Shown: positions 1 to 9,144, counted from the first letter of the stretch. The stretch is DNA of 62,212 bases from Streptomyces sp. CB01881 (GCF_002953255.1 NZ_CP026498.1:10120748-10182959), one strand, 5' to 3'. Notes: a model not told the origin generated them from the letters alone. Numbers and translations: made by a program.

Positions 1-1
1 C

Positions 2-1426
2 TACCAGGAGCAGGTGCAGCGCGCCGCCCAGGTGCTGGCCGGCTACTCGCTCGGCCAGGCCGACCTGCTCCGCCGCGCGATGGGCAAGAAGAAGAAGGAG
101 GTGCTGGAGAAGGAGTTCGTCCCCTTCCACGCGGGCTGCAAGGAGCGCGGCTACTCCGACGAGGCCATCCAGGCCGTGTGGGACGTCCTCGTCCCCTTCG
201 CCGGCTACGCCTTCAACAAATCGCACTCCGCCGCGTACGGCCTGGTCTCGTACCAGACCGCCTACCTCAAGGCCAACTACCCCGCCGAGTACATGGCCGC
301 CCTGCTCACCTCGGTCGCCGACGACAAGGACAAGATGGCCGTCTACCTGGCGGAGTGCCGCCAGATGGGCATCAAGATCCTCTCCCCCGACGTCAACGAG
401 TCCGTGGTCGACTTCACCGCCGTCGGCAGCGACGTCCGCTTCGGCCTCAAGGCCGTCCGCAACGTCGGCGTGCCGGTCATCGAGTCGCTGGTGAAGACCC
501 GGAAGGAGAAGGGCAAGTACACCTCCTTCGCCGACTTCCTCGACAAGGTCGAGCTGGTGGTCTGCAACAAACGCACCGTCGACTCCCTGGTCAAGGCCGG
601 CGCCTTCGACTCCCTCGGACACACCCGGCTCTCGCTCAGCACCGTCCACGAGACCGCGATCGACGCCGTGACCGGGCTGAAGAAGCAGCAGGCGATCGGC
701 CAGGACGACCTCTTCGGCGCCCTCGACGGCGCGGAGGGCTCCGGCCCGGCCATCGGGCTCGACTTCGAGCTCACCGACCGCGAGTGGCCGCGCCGCCAAC
801 TGCTCAGCCTGGAACGCGAGATGCTCGGCCTCTACGTCTCCAGCCACCCGCTCGACGGCGCCGAGCACATCCTCTCCAAGAACCGCGACACCTCCATCGC
901 CGAACTCCTCGGCTCCGGCCGGACCGAAGGCGAGGTCCGGCTGTCCGGCCTGATCACCGCCGTCGACCGCCGGATCAACAAGGCCGGCAACGCCTGGGCG
1001 ATCATCACCCTCGCCGACCGCGACGGCTCGGTCGAGGTGCTGTTCTTCCCCGCCACCTACAACCTGATGGCCGAGCAGATGGTCGAGGACAACGTCATCT
1101 CGGCCCGCGGGCGCCTCAACGAGCGGGACGGCTCACTGAGCATCTTCGGCCAGGAGATCACCACCCTCGACGTCTCCTCCGCCGAGCTCGGCACCAAGCC
1201 GCCGGTCCAGATCAACATGCCGCTCGGCAGGATCACCGCCAACACGGTCGCCGAACTCAAGCTCGCCCTCCAGGCCCACCCCGGCGACGTCCCCGTCCGC
1301 CTGCTGACCACCAACTGGGACAAGGACACCCTCTACGAGCTCGGCTTCCTGGTGAACCCCGACAACGGCCTCGCCTCGGACATCAAGACGCTCCTCGGCA
1401 CGAACTCCTGGGCGGGGACGGTCTAG
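2..1426 (+). CDS. dnaE: DNA polymerase III alpha subunit, 3' part of gene
   Basis: This is the C-terminal 474 residues of the replicative DNA polymerase III alpha subunit, a cytoplasmic polymerase. The gene is open at the left window edge and reads in frame from base 2 (YQEQV...). The fragment opens with the family motif AGYSLGQADLLRRAMGKKK. It continues through the fingers segment FNKSHSAAYGLVSYQTAYLK, a helix-hairpin-helix-like part (VDSLVKAGAFDSLG) and an OB-fold region near residues 310-380 (VRLSGLITAVDRRI... SVEVLFFP). It ends at TAG with no sign of damage. It is about 40% of the usual ~1,180 residues of actinobacterial DnaE1, so N-terminal PHP and catalytic residues lie outside the window. 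It is a housekeeping gene and marks the left side as core chromosome. Confidence 0.97.
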   Translation, partial: YQEQVQRAAQVLAGYSLGQADLLRRAMGKKKKEVLEKEFVPFHAGCKERGYSDEAIQAVWDVLVPFAGYAFNKSHSAAYGLVSYQTAYLKANYPAEYMAALLTSVADDKDKMAVYLAECRQMGIKILSPDVNESVVDFTAVGSDVRFGLKAVRNVGVPVIESLVKTRKEKGKYTSFADFLDKVELVVCNKRTVDSLVKAGAFDSLGHTRLSLSTVHETAIDAVTGLKKQQAIGQDDLFGALDGAEGSGPAIGLDFELTDREWPRRQLLSLEREMLGLYVSSHPLDGAEHILSKNRDTSIAELLGSGRTEGEVRLSGLITAVDRRINKAGNAWAIITLADRDGSVEVLFFPATYNLMAEQMVEDNVISARGRLNERDGSLSIFGQEITTLDVSSAELGTKPPVQINMPLGRITANTVAELKLALQAHPGDVPVRLLTTNWDKDTLYELGFLVNPDNGLASDIKTLLGTNSWAGTV

Positions 1427-1439
1427 GCGGCCGCGGCGG

Positions 1440-1482
1440 GCGGCTGCCGGGGACGGTCGGACCGGCCGGAACAGGCAGCCGC
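1440..1482. terminator. Convergent hairpin terminator after dnaE
   Basis: A 9-bp perfect inverted repeat (GCGGCTGCC / GGCAGCCGC) lies between the convergent ends of dnaE and the saccharopine-dehydrogenase-like gene. There is no U-tract, which is common for high-GC actinomycete terminators. Confidence 0.5.
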
Positions 1483-1502
1483 GTCCGCGGGCGGGTGGCC
1501 CG

Positions 1503-2534
1503 TCAGCGCGGGAGCTCGACCGCCAGGTGCGGGGCCAGCGACCGGAGGAAGTCCGCGGCGTCGAACATCGCGCCGGCCGAGGCCAGGCCCGTAGTCCGGG
1601 TCCGCCCGGCCAGGATGCGGCGGACGGCCTCCACCGCGAGCGGTGCGGTGATCGCGTAGATGTCCCGGCCGCGGGCGGTGGCGCGGCGCTCGACGCCGTC
1701 CGCGCGGACCAGCACGTCGACGACGAAGGTCTGGTCCGACCGCCCCAGGTCGTCGACCGCCTCCGGCGCCGGCGTGTCCTCCCCGGCCAGGTCCCGCGCG
1801 GCCTCGACGGTCATGTGGGTACGGACGTCCGGCACGGCCAGGTGGCTGGGCACGGTGACGACGTCGGCCATGGTGAACTCCGCGACCACGGCGCGCCGGC
1901 CCAGCGGCTCCGGGAAGTGCCAGTCCCGCTCCGACGCCTGGTCGTCGTGGTACTGCAGCGCACCGTCCGCGAACCGCACCCGGCGGCCCGCGCGACGCCG
2001 GTGGGACACCTCGCCGGCCGTCCGGGTGCCCGGCGTGGGGTGCCAGCCGCTCAGCCCGTACGCGACCTCCACCGTGTCCGCCGCCGTCCACTCCCCCATC
2101 GCCGCGGTGACCAGGAGGTCGCCCAGCCCGCCGTAGAAGGCCATCGCCGGCACCACGGGCGTGCCCGTCCGCCGGGCCGCCTCCGCGTGGTCGGCGAACA
2201 TCGCGGCGTTCGCCTCGATCTCCGCCGCGACGTCGACGTACGGGATCCCCGCACGCAGGGCCGCCTCGACGACCGGCCCTCCCGTCACCGCGAACGGCCC
2301 GGCACAGTTGATGACGGCCGCCGCACCCGCGAGGGCCCGGTCCAGCGCGTCCGGGTCGTCGACGGCTGCGGGCCGCACGTCCACGTCGCCCCACTCGGCG
2401 GCCAGCGCCTCCAGCCGGGCCGCGTCACGGCCGGAGACCACGGCGGCCAGGCCGCGCCTGCGCAGTTCGGCGACCACGAACCGGCCGGTGTGCCCCGTCG
2501 CCCCGTAAACCACCACTGCCGTCGTCGTACTCAT
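1503..2534 (-). CDS. Saccharopine dehydrogenase-like NAD(P)-binding oxidoreductase
   Basis: This 343-residue protein resembles the saccharopine dehydrogenase NADP-binding / trans-acting enoyl reductase family. The N-terminus carries a Rossmann motif (VVVYGATGHTGRFV, residues 8-21). The typical AVINCAGPFAVTGGPVVEAAL and YVDVAAE segments follow. The substrate cannot be read from sequence. The ATG start is preceded by a GGGGG ribosome-binding stretch. It is divergent from a GlxA-type regulator, with 97 bp between the two starts and a perfect inverted repeat in that gap, so the neighbour probably controls it. The reading frame is intact and its length is normal for the family. Confidence 0.85.
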   Translation of the reverse strand: MSTTTAVVVYGATGHTGRFVVAELRRRGLAAVVSGRDAARLEALAAEWGDVDVRPAAVDDPDALDRALAGAAAVINCAGPFAVTGGPVVEAALRAGIPYVDVAAEIEANAAMFADHAEAARRTGTPVVPAMAFYGGLGDLLVTAAMGEWTAADTVEVAYGLSGWHPTPGTRTAGEVSHRRRAGRRVRFADGALQYHDDQASERDWHFPEPLGRRAVVAEFTMADVVTVPSHLAVPDVRTHMTVEAARDLAGEDTPAPEAVDDLGRSDQTFVVDVLVRADGVERRATARGRDIYAITAPLAVEAVRRILAGRTRTTGLASAGAMFDAADFLRSLAPHLAVELPR

Positions 2535-2598
2535 CGTTCCCCCGCTCTCGCCGTGCTGACGGATTCAGTCTGGCCGCCGGCGGGACCGGAGCGTGATG

Positions 2599-2631
2599 GT
2601 CCGAAAGGACGTCACCCGTACACTTTCGGAC
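2599..2631. promoter_or_regulatory. Inverted repeat, candidate operator of divergent pair
   Basis: Perfect 8-bp arms GTCCGAAA and TTTCGGAC are separated by 17 bp. They lie in the short gap between the oxidoreductase gene and the GlxA-like regulator, and the right arm touches the regulator's ATG. Such a palindrome in a divergent regulator-target gap fits an autoregulatory operator. Its position also leaves no room for a normal ribosome-binding site before the ATG. Confidence 0.5.
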
Positions 2632-3579
2632 ATGCCCACCGTCGCGCTGCTGACCGCCGGTCACCTGCTGCACTTCGAACTGGCCGTGGCCCACGAGATC
2701 TTCGGCAACCCCCCGCGCGAGGTCACGGAGGGCTGGTACGACGTCCTGCTCTGCGGGCCCGGGCCGGTGCGGGTCGGGCCGTTCACGGTCGAGCCCGACC
2801 ACGGCCTGGAACGCGCGGCCGGGGCGGACACCGTGATCGTGCCCGCGTGCGCCGACATCGACGAGCCGCCGCCGGCCGAGCTGGTCGAAGCCGTGCGCAC
2901 CGCCCACGCGGCGGGCGCCCGGGTCGCCTCGCTCTGCACCGGGGCGTTCGTGCTCGGGGCCGCGGGCCTGCTGGACGGCCGGCGGGCCACCACCCACTGG
3001 GCCCACGCCGCGGAGCTGGCCGCACGCCACCCGCTGGCCGTGGTCGACCCCGACGTGCTCTACACGGACAACGGCAGCGTTCTCACGGCTGCGGGCAAGG
3101 CCGCCGCCGTGGACCTCTGCCTGCACCTCGTCCACCTCGACCACGGTGCGGCCGTCGCCAACTCCGTCGCCCGCCGTCTCGTCATGCCGCCGCACCGGCC
3201 AGGCGGCCAGGCGCAGTTCGTGGCGACGCCGGTGCAGGTCACCGGAGAGCACGTCCTCGCCGACCTGCTCGCCTGGGTCCGGCAGCGGCTCGACCAGCCG
3301 CTCACGGTGACCGACATGGCCCGGAGGGCGAACACCAGCCCGCGCCACCTCGGCCGGCAGTTCCGGTCGGTGACCGGGCAGCCGCCGCTCCAGTGGCTCC
3401 TGACCCAACGCGTGCGCCGTGCCCAGGAGTTGCTGGAGGCCACCGACCAGAGCGTCGAGTCGGTCGCCGTCGCGACCGGCATGGGGACGGCCACGACGCT
3501 GCGCCGCCAGTTCAAGCGGGTCGTCGGTGTCCCGCCCGACACCTACCGGCGCTCGTTCCGCAGCGCCGGGCCCGCCTGA
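2632..3579 (+). CDS. GlxA-family transcriptional regulator (DJ-1/PfpI + AraC HTH)
   Basis: This is a 315-residue regulator with two domains. Residues 1-165 form a GATase1/DJ-1/PfpI-like domain, including the nucleophile-elbow-like segment ASLCTGAFVLGAAGLLDGRR. The C-terminal AraC/XylS double helix-turn-helix occupies about residues 210-310 (LTVTDMARRANTSPRHLGRQ, then ESVAVATGMGTATTLRRQFK). I chose the ATG whose protein begins MPTVALLTAGH, the usual start of the family. It has no ribosome-binding site because the inverted repeat runs up to it, so it may be leaderless. In-frame GTG and ATG codons 39 and 36 bases upstream are alternatives with a nearby GGAG. It probably controls the divergent oxidoreductase and itself. 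Confidence 0.88.
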   Translation: MPTVALLTAGHLLHFELAVAHEIFGNPPREVTEGWYDVLLCGPGPVRVGPFTVEPDHGLERAAGADTVIVPACADIDEPPPAELVEAVRTAHAAGARVASLCTGAFVLGAAGLLDGRRATTHWAHAAELAARHPLAVVDPDVLYTDNGSVLTAAGKAAAVDLCLHLVHLDHGAAVANSVARRLVMPPHRPGGQAQFVATPVQVTGEHVLADLLAWVRQRLDQPLTVTDMARRANTSPRHLGRQFRSVTGQPPLQWLLTQRVRRAQELLEATDQSVESVAVATGMGTATTLRRQFKRVVGVPPDTYRRSFRSAGPA

Positions 3580-3673
3580 CGGCGCCGCAGGCCCGGCGTC
3601 GCCCGGGACGGGCGGCAGCGGGCACGCGCCGGTGCAGCGGGCGGCCGGGCGGGCGCGTGGCCGGGCGGGCGCG

Positions 3674-3892
3674 TCAGTCGAGGTACTGCATGGCGATCCG
3701 GCAGTGCGCCGCCCGGCCGCGCAGCTGCTCGGAGGAGGACGGCCGGTCGCCCGGGACCGGCCGGACGCCGGGGCCGTCCGGCCGGTTGCGGCGGCGGACC
3801 GGGCCGGCGGCCGGCCCCCCGTCCGGTCCCGCGTCCTGCTCCCCGGCGCCCGGCGGGGCCTCGACGGCAACCAGGATCTGGCTCTCACTCAT
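3674..3892 (-). CDS. Small hypothetical protein
   Basis: This is a possible 72-residue protein (MSESQILVAVEAPPGAGEQ...) rich in Pro, Gly and Arg, ending CRIAMQYLD. I favour the internal ATG because GGGAG lies about 10 bases upstream. It has no recognisable domain, membrane segment or signal peptide. The low-complexity middle makes it uncertain that the frame is translated. It stands alone between the GlxA regulator and the FAD oxidoreductase. Confidence 0.35.
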   Translation of the reverse strand: MSESQILVAVEAPPGAGEQDAGPDGGPAAGPVRRRNRPDGPGVRPVPGDRPSSSEQLRGRAAHCRIAMQYLD

Positions 3893-3934
3893 GGGGACGG
3901 CTCCCTCGGATCGGCGGAGGCGGTCTCTCCGCAC

Positions 3935-4243
3935 CCGCGGTTCCAGTGGACCCCCGGTCCGCCCCGGCCGCCGCCGGTCTTGACGCGCGGCCTACGCGCC
4001 GGCGCACGTCCTTGACGGCTTCCTGACGGCCGGCCGCCGGTATGGGCGCGCGGTCGGCGGGGTAGGCACCCGGGGGCTGCGCCGGGCCCGCGGAGCACCT
4101 CCTGGCCGGGCGTCCCGGCGACAGCGGGCTCGTCGAACAACCGTCCGTACCTCGATCGGGTGAACTTCACCGCCCGGCCGGGCGTGGCGCGGACGGCTGC
4201 CGCAAGGGTGAACCCGGGTCAGGGACTGGTTGGCGGAGGTCGC
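3935..4243. other. Intergenic, no gene seen
   Basis: About 310 bases between a small doubtful ORF and the FAD oxidoreductase. It probably holds that gene's promoter, ending in a GGAGG ribosome-binding site. I see no coding signal or strong hairpin. Confidence 0.5.
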
Positions 4244-5587
4244 ATGGGCAAGAAGTACGCATCAGGAAGGGCCGTCGTCATCGGCGGCAGCTACGCGGGG
4301 CTCGTGACCGCGCGCGTCCTGGCCGAGTTCTTCGGCGAGGTCGTCCTCGTCGAGCGGGACGCCGTCGGCGCCGACACCGGAGCCCACCCGAGCGCGCCGC
4401 AGGGCTATCACGCCCACGCCATGCTCGCCAAGGGCGGCGAGGTCCTGGAGAAGCTGTTCCCCGGGCTGCGCGACGAACTCTCCGGCGCCGGGGCGCCGGT
4501 GTTCGACTACGGGCAGGGGATCGACTTCCTGCTCCCGACCGGGTTCGCCCCGCGCGAGCGGACCGGGGTCATGATCCAGACCTTCACCCGCGACGAGCTG
4601 GAACGGCGGATCCGGCGCCGGGTGCTCGCCCTCCCCGAGGTCAGGCTGCTGCCCTCCACCCGGTGCGAGGGGCTCCTGCGGGCTGCGTCGGGCCGGGTCA
4701 CCGGGGTGCGCTGCGGCACGCAGGGAGCCGAGCCGGAGGACCTCACCGCCGACCTGGTGGTCGACGCCTCCGGCCGCACCAGCAAGCTGGAGACGTGGCT
4801 GGCCGCGTCCGGGGTCACGGTGCCGCCGAAGAAGGTGGTCAAGGCCAGGATCACCTACACGTCGATGAACTTCGACCGGTCCGAGGACGACCCCGCCGAC
4901 TTCCACGTCGCCTACCAGATGCTGTCCGCCCCCCGGGTGCGGCAGGCCGGCGTCCTCCTGGCCGTGGAGCGCAACCGCTGGACGTGCTCCCTCTTCGCCT
5001 TCGACGAGGAGCCGCCCACCGACGACGACGGCTACCTCGGCTTCGCCAAGGGCCTGAGGAACCCCCGGCTGGCCGAGCAGATCGGGCGGCGCACCGTCCA
5101 GGAGGCCGTTCACCGCTACACCAACCTCGACAACCAGTGGCGGCAGTTCCACGCCGTCAGGAACTGGCCCGAGCGGCTCATCGCCCTCGGGGACGCCGTC
5201 TGCGTCTTCAACCCCGTGTACGGCCAGGGCCTGACGGTGGCCGCGCTGGAGGCCGACCTCCTGCGCGGAATGCTCGCGCGGCGCAGGCCCGGGGAGGGGC
5301 TGGACGGTCTCGGCCCGGCCTACCAGAAGCGGCTGGGCCGGCTCCTGCTCCCGCCGTGGACGTTGTCCACCAACTCCGACCTGATGTGGAACCCCGCCAA
5401 CCAGCCGCTCGGCGCGCGGATCGCGCACTGGTACAACGACCGCCTGTTCCGCGTCGCCGTGAGGGACGCGGGCGTCTGGGCGCGCTTCGTCCGGGTCGTG
5501 AACATGACCGCCTCCCCCGCCACGCTGTTCCACCCGTCCGTCGCACTGAAGGTCCTGACCGCGACGACCACCCGCGCCCGACCGTGA
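4244..5587 (+). CDS. FAD-dependent oxidoreductase / monooxygenase-like protein
   Basis: This 447-residue flavoprotein belongs to the broad FAD-binding group that includes halogenases, geranylgeranyl reductases and aromatic hydroxylases. The N-terminal nucleotide-binding motif is VVIGGSYAGLVTARVLAEFF, with GGSYAG in place of GxGxxG. It is followed by VVLVERDA, the acidic end of the second strand. A GD motif that binds FAD ribityl phosphate is visible as IALGDAVCVFNPVYGQGLTVA near residue 325. I chose the internal ATG because GGAGG sits 4 bases upstream. No halogenase WxWxIP signature was seen, so hydroxylation or desaturation is more likely, but the substrate is unknown. Confidence 0.85.
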   Translation: MGKKYASGRAVVIGGSYAGLVTARVLAEFFGEVVLVERDAVGADTGAHPSAPQGYHAHAMLAKGGEVLEKLFPGLRDELSGAGAPVFDYGQGIDFLLPTGFAPRERTGVMIQTFTRDELERRIRRRVLALPEVRLLPSTRCEGLLRAASGRVTGVRCGTQGAEPEDLTADLVVDASGRTSKLETWLAASGVTVPPKKVVKARITYTSMNFDRSEDDPADFHVAYQMLSAPRVRQAGVLLAVERNRWTCSLFAFDEEPPTDDDGYLGFAKGLRNPRLAEQIGRRTVQEAVHRYTNLDNQWRQFHAVRNWPERLIALGDAVCVFNPVYGQGLTVAALEADLLRGMLARRRPGEGLDGLGPAYQKRLGRLLLPPWTLSTNSDLMWNPANQPLGARIAHWYNDRLFRVAVRDAGVWARFVRVVNMTASPATLFHPSVALKVLTATTTRARP

Positions 5588-5690
5588 GGCGGTGCGGCCC
5601 CGGCGGCACCCCTCGTGGACGGCGGGCCTCGTAGACGACACCCCGCGTGGACGGCGGCCCTCGTGGACGGCGGCCGGGGCGTCGGCCCGC
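5588..5690. repeat. Imperfect tandem repeats of a GTGGACGGCGG unit
   Basis: Three to four imperfect copies of a unit like CTCGTGGACGGCGGGCC lie just after the FAD oxidoreductase stop and before the dehydrogenase remnant. No gene is seen in them. Confidence 0.45.
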
Positions 5691-5701
5691 CGCCCCGGCC
5701 G

Positions 5702-6838
5702 TCAATGAGCGGTGCCCGGGCGTCCGCGGTGCTCGTCGAGGGCCCGCCAGACCTTGTCGCGCAGGAACGGCGCCTCGGTGAAGCGGATGCCGGTGGCGTC
5801 GCGCAGGGCGTTGGCGAAGGCGGGCGGCACCGGGTTGAAGGGACTCTCGGACATCGACTTGGCGCCGAGCGGGCCGATGGCGTCCGAGGTCTCCGAGAAG
5901 TGCACCTCGGTGCGCGGCACGTCCGCGAACGCGGGCAGCCGGTAGCGGCGGAAGGCGGCGGTGGTGACCTCGCCGCGGTCGTCGACGAGGACCTGCTCGA
6001 ACAGGGTGGCGCCCAGGGCCTGCGCGACACCGCCCTCGACCTGGCCGCGGCACTGGAGCGGGTTCATCACCTTGCCGGCGTCGGCGCCGTGGACACTGCG
6101 CAGGATGCGGATCTCGCCGGTGTCCGGGTCGACGGCGATCCGGAACCACTGGGAGTTGAAGGCGACCGAGCGTGGCGAGCCGCCGAAGTGGCCGTCGGCC
6201 GAAAGCTCGACGCCCCTGCCGCGCGCGGCCTCGAAGACCTCCTTGAGCGCGACCGTCCGGCCGTCGCACTCCACCGAGTCGGCGGTGAGCCGTAGCAGGC
6301 AGGTCGTACAGGTCGCAGAGGGCGCGCCGGGTCAGGAACGGCACCTGGGTGGACGAACGGACCACGATCCGCTCCCCGCCCCCCTCAACGCTCTCCCCGT
6401 TCTCGCCGCCCTCGCCACTCTCACTGCCCTCCCCGTTCTCGCTGCTCTCGCCGCTCTCATCGGGGGTCTCCTCGAAGTAGACGACGCAACCGTGGGTCTC
6501 CAGGCTGGCGTGCTGCACCCGCTGGGTCCGGAAGGTCTCCTCGTAGACCAGGTCGGCCTCGCGGTAGCCCTGTTCGACGTCGCCCAGCTCGCCGTGGGCC
6601 TCGCCGCAGACGTTGTTCCCGGCGCGGGCGATGCGGCTCTCCGGCCCCTTGGGGTGGATCACCGGGGCGCCGGGCAGCATCGCCTCCTCGGGGTCGAGGA
6701 CGTACGGGAGTTCCTCGTACGGATGTGCGGCTGCGGCTCCGAGAACAGGTACGTCCCGCCGCCGAGCCAGGCGTCCCCGGGCCGCCATGTGCCGCGACGC
6801 CGCGCGTCGCGCATCTCCACCACCGTGTTCAGGTCCAC
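5702..6838 (-). pseudogene. Collapsed xanthine dehydrogenase locus (FAD subunit fused to molybdenum subunit)
   Basis: Three pieces read in order. About 40 residues resemble the start of the FAD-binding subunit (GTG start, VDLNTVVEMRDARRR ... GGGTYLFSEPQPH). After a frame change near 6720 comes the middle of the molybdopterin subunit (PYEELPYVLDPEEAMLPGAP, then EETFRTQRVQHASLETHG, then TQVPFLTRRALCDLYDLP). After a second frame change near 6290 comes that subunit's C-terminus (ECDGRTVALKEVFEAARGRG to FAEAPFL-like RDKVWRALDEHRG). Several hundred residues typical of the molybdenum subunit between DLYDLP and the last part are missing. Two internal deletions therefore removed most of an XDH operon. 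A low-complexity Glu/Ser/Gly insert (ESGESSENGEGSESGEGGEN) sits in the middle piece. Confidence 0.85.
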
Positions 6839-7278
6839 CTGCAACCACCGTCCCGAGACCGTTCAGTACGGCGATTGAAGCAACGCCCGCGGACGGGGAC
6901 GAGTGGGTTCGGGTACCACTCCTCCCTGCCCGGACTGGAGGATCAGCCAGGCGGGCGCCCGCCCCGTCCTCGACGGCGCAGGGCCGGCGGGGGTGCCATT
7001 CCGAGCGCGCGGAATTCGGACTTCCGACGCCCGTCGCAATTCCCGCGTCCGCAAAGGGAACCCGAGGAGAAGGCGCTTGTCCGACCCGCAGCTGCCGACT
7101 GTCCGTCCGTCAGCACCCGTCGTCTTGCGAAATGGGCGGTCGACGGCGGTCGGCATCCATGAAGTCGCAGGTCGGACGGACTGTCAGTGCCTCACCGTAG
7201 TGTGGAGACATCGTTGGAGGGGGCGCCGGAAAAGGCGTCGGAAACGGCGTCGAAAAAGCGCTGGAAAAGGGTGGAACC
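6839..7278. other. Intergenic, no gene seen
   Basis: About 430 bases between the XDH remnant and the VWA gene. No convincing reading frame, tRNA or hairpin was seen. The right end presumably carries the VWA promoter, and a purine-rich AAAGGGTGG stretch precedes its ATG. Confidence 0.5.
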
Positions 7279-8370
7279 ATGTCTGCGAACAGGATCAAGC
7301 ACAAGGTCAACCACGTCTCGCTCGTGGTCGACAAGTCCGGCTCGATGCGCCAGCACGAGGCCCAGCTCGTCCGCGTGGTGGACGAGTTCGTGAAGGGCCT
7401 CCAGGAGGAGTCCGACCGGCTCGGCCACGAGACCCGCATCAGCCTCTACGCCTTCGATCACCAGGTGCAGAACCTGGTCTGGGACATGGACGTCAAGCAC
7501 CTGCCGTCCCTGCGGGGCCTCTACGGGGTCGACAACGGTGCGACGGCGCTGATCGAGTCGGCCGTGAAGTCCATCGACGACCTCAAGAACATCTGGGAAG
7601 GATACGGGGAGCACTCCTTCCTCCAGGTCGTCGTCACCGACGGCGAGGAGAACGCCTCCGGCTACTCCGAGACCGGCCAGATGCACACCCGCATGGCCTC
7701 CCGCAAGGGCAGCACCGTGCTGCGCACGTGGATGGACCGCATCCAGGGCGCCATGGACGACCTCCCCGACCACTGGACCTCGGCGATCCTCGTCCCGAAC
7801 TCGCTGGCCAAGCGCACCGCCCAGGAGTACGGCTTCCCCGCGGGCAACATCGCGATCTGGGACGCGGACTCCAGCAAGGGCGTCGAGGAGGCCATCGGCA
7901 CCGTCAAGACGGCCGCGACGAGCTTCCTCCGGGGCCGCGAGCAGGGCGTGCGCGGCACCAGGAACCTGTTCACCATGGGCCAGGACCTCAGCACCACCGA
8001 GGTGAAGGCCAACCTCGACGCCCTGGACGCCGGCAAGTACATCCTGATCCCGGTCGACCAGCAGCTGCCGATCCGCGAATTCGTCACCAGCGCCGGGCAC
8101 CCGTACAAGACCGGCTGCGCCTTCTACGAGCTGTCCAAGCGCGAGAAGATCCAGGGCAACAAGCAGCTCGCCGTGGCCGAGAAGGACCCGGCCACCGGCC
8201 GGATGACCGGCAGGGTGTTCTCGGGCCCGGCCGCCCGCCAGCTCCTCGGCCTGCCGAAGTCGGAGGCCACGGTGAAGCCGGGCGACAACCCGTCGTACAC
8301 CGTCTTCGTCCAGTCGACCTCCGTCAACCGGAAGCTGGTGCCGGACACCAAGCTGCTCGTCCTCCTGTAG
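7279..8370 (+). CDS. VWA domain protein
   Basis: This is a 363-residue protein with an N-terminal von Willebrand factor A domain. The metal-binding DxSxS motif is complete (VVDKSGSMRQ, Asp18/Ser20/Ser22). The conserved threonine (GATALIESAVKSI) and aspartate (VVVTDGEENASG) segments follow in order. There is no signal peptide or membrane segment, so it is probably cytoplasmic. VWA domains mediate metal-dependent protein binding; the partner is unknown. The C-terminal ~170 residues (from FTMGQDLSTTEVKANLDALDAGKYI) match nothing I recognise. It appears monocistronic. Confidence 0.85.
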   Translation: MSANRIKHKVNHVSLVVDKSGSMRQHEAQLVRVVDEFVKGLQEESDRLGHETRISLYAFDHQVQNLVWDMDVKHLPSLRGLYGVDNGATALIESAVKSIDDLKNIWEGYGEHSFLQVVVTDGEENASGYSETGQMHTRMASRKGSTVLRTWMDRIQGAMDDLPDHWTSAILVPNSLAKRTAQEYGFPAGNIAIWDADSSKGVEEAIGTVKTAATSFLRGREQGVRGTRNLFTMGQDLSTTEVKANLDALDAGKYILIPVDQQLPIREFVTSAGHPYKTGCAFYELSKREKIQGNKQLAVAEKDPATGRMTGRVFSGPAARQLLGLPKSEATVKPGDNPSYTVFVQSTSVNRKLVPDTKLLVLL

Positions 8371-8428
8371 CCGGGAACCGCGCTCCGGCCGAGGCCCCGA
8401 CCGGGCGCCACCGCCCCGTCCGGGCGCG

Positions 8429-8462
8429 CGCCCCGACGACGCGCCCCGACGACGCGTCCCGC
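8429..8462. repeat. 13-bp direct repeat after VWA gene
   Basis: Two adjacent copies of CGCCCCGACGACG lie in the spacer between the VWA gene and the convergent small gene. A role in termination is possible but unproven. Confidence 0.4.
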
Positions 8463-8571
8463 CGGCTCGGCTCCAGCACACCGGCGGCATCCGTGACACG
8501 CCGCCCGGGCCATCCCCTCCGAGGGAGCACCTCCGGCCTCGGCAGGGCCCGGGCGCCTGACGAGCCTGCGG

Positions 8572-9018
8572 TCACCGTCCGAGGTGGTCGGCCAGGGACT
8601 CGATGGTGCGGCGCCGCGCGGTGTACATCGACACCGCCGAGCCGTCGGCGAAGTGCAGCCGGAACCGGGCCATCGCCTGCCACCTCGGGCGGCGCTCGAT
8701 CCGGGCGACGAAGTTCCGGGGCGCGTGCCACAGCAGCCGGCCGGGCTTGCGGACGTCCAGCGTCGCAACGACCGCGGTCCGGCGGTCGGTGACCACCAGC
8801 AGCCTGACCATCGCGGCGCCCTCCGTGGTGGGGAAGCCGTCCGCCAGGCTGCCGGCGCCTCCCGACACCCCGCCCAGCTGGCCCAGCGCGTTGCCGACCT
8901 TGGCGCCCACACCGTGGCCGACGCCCTTGGCGCCCGCCACGGGTACCACCGTGGCGACGTCGAGCAGCTGCTCACCGGGCTCCAGTAGCGGTTCCAGGGC
9001 GGGGCGATAACGGTTCAT
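8572..9018 (-). CDS. Hypothetical protein, PH-domain-like
   Basis: This is a 148-residue protein of unknown function. The layout is charged N-terminus, glycine-rich hinge (GAKGVGHGVGAKVGNALGQL), then a beta-rich half (VRLLVVTDRRTAVVATLD ... ARFRLHFADGSAVSMYT). That second half resembles bacterial PH-like proteins. There is no signal peptide. The ATG giving MNRYRPALEPLLEPGEQ was preferred; an in-frame GTG 15 bases upstream is possible, and neither has a strong ribosome-binding site. Confidence 0.6.
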   Translation of the reverse strand: MNRYRPALEPLLEPGEQLLDVATVVPVAGAKGVGHGVGAKVGNALGQLGGVSGGAGSLADGFPTTEGAAMVRLLVVTDRRTAVVATLDVRKPGRLLWHAPRNFVARIERRPRWQAMARFRLHFADGSAVSMYTARRRTIESLADHLGR

Positions 9019-9144
9019 CAGTATCTCGGTCACCGCGGAAGAGTAGCGGGCGGCGATCACCCGAGGTCAGGCGGGCCTCCGGACGCGGCAGGCCCCGGTT
9101 CCCCGGCCGGGGCGCTCACCGGGACTCCCGGCGCAGCAGCCCGC

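Noticed and set aside
3580..3673. Repeated GGGCGGGCGCG tracts after the GlxA regulator
   Set aside because: Simple GC-rich composition without a clear unit or hairpin beyond background.
4262..5641. Long minus-strand frame opposite the FAD oxidoreductase
   Set aside because: No domain motifs; the plus strand has a Rossmann motif, a GD motif and a ribosome-binding site.
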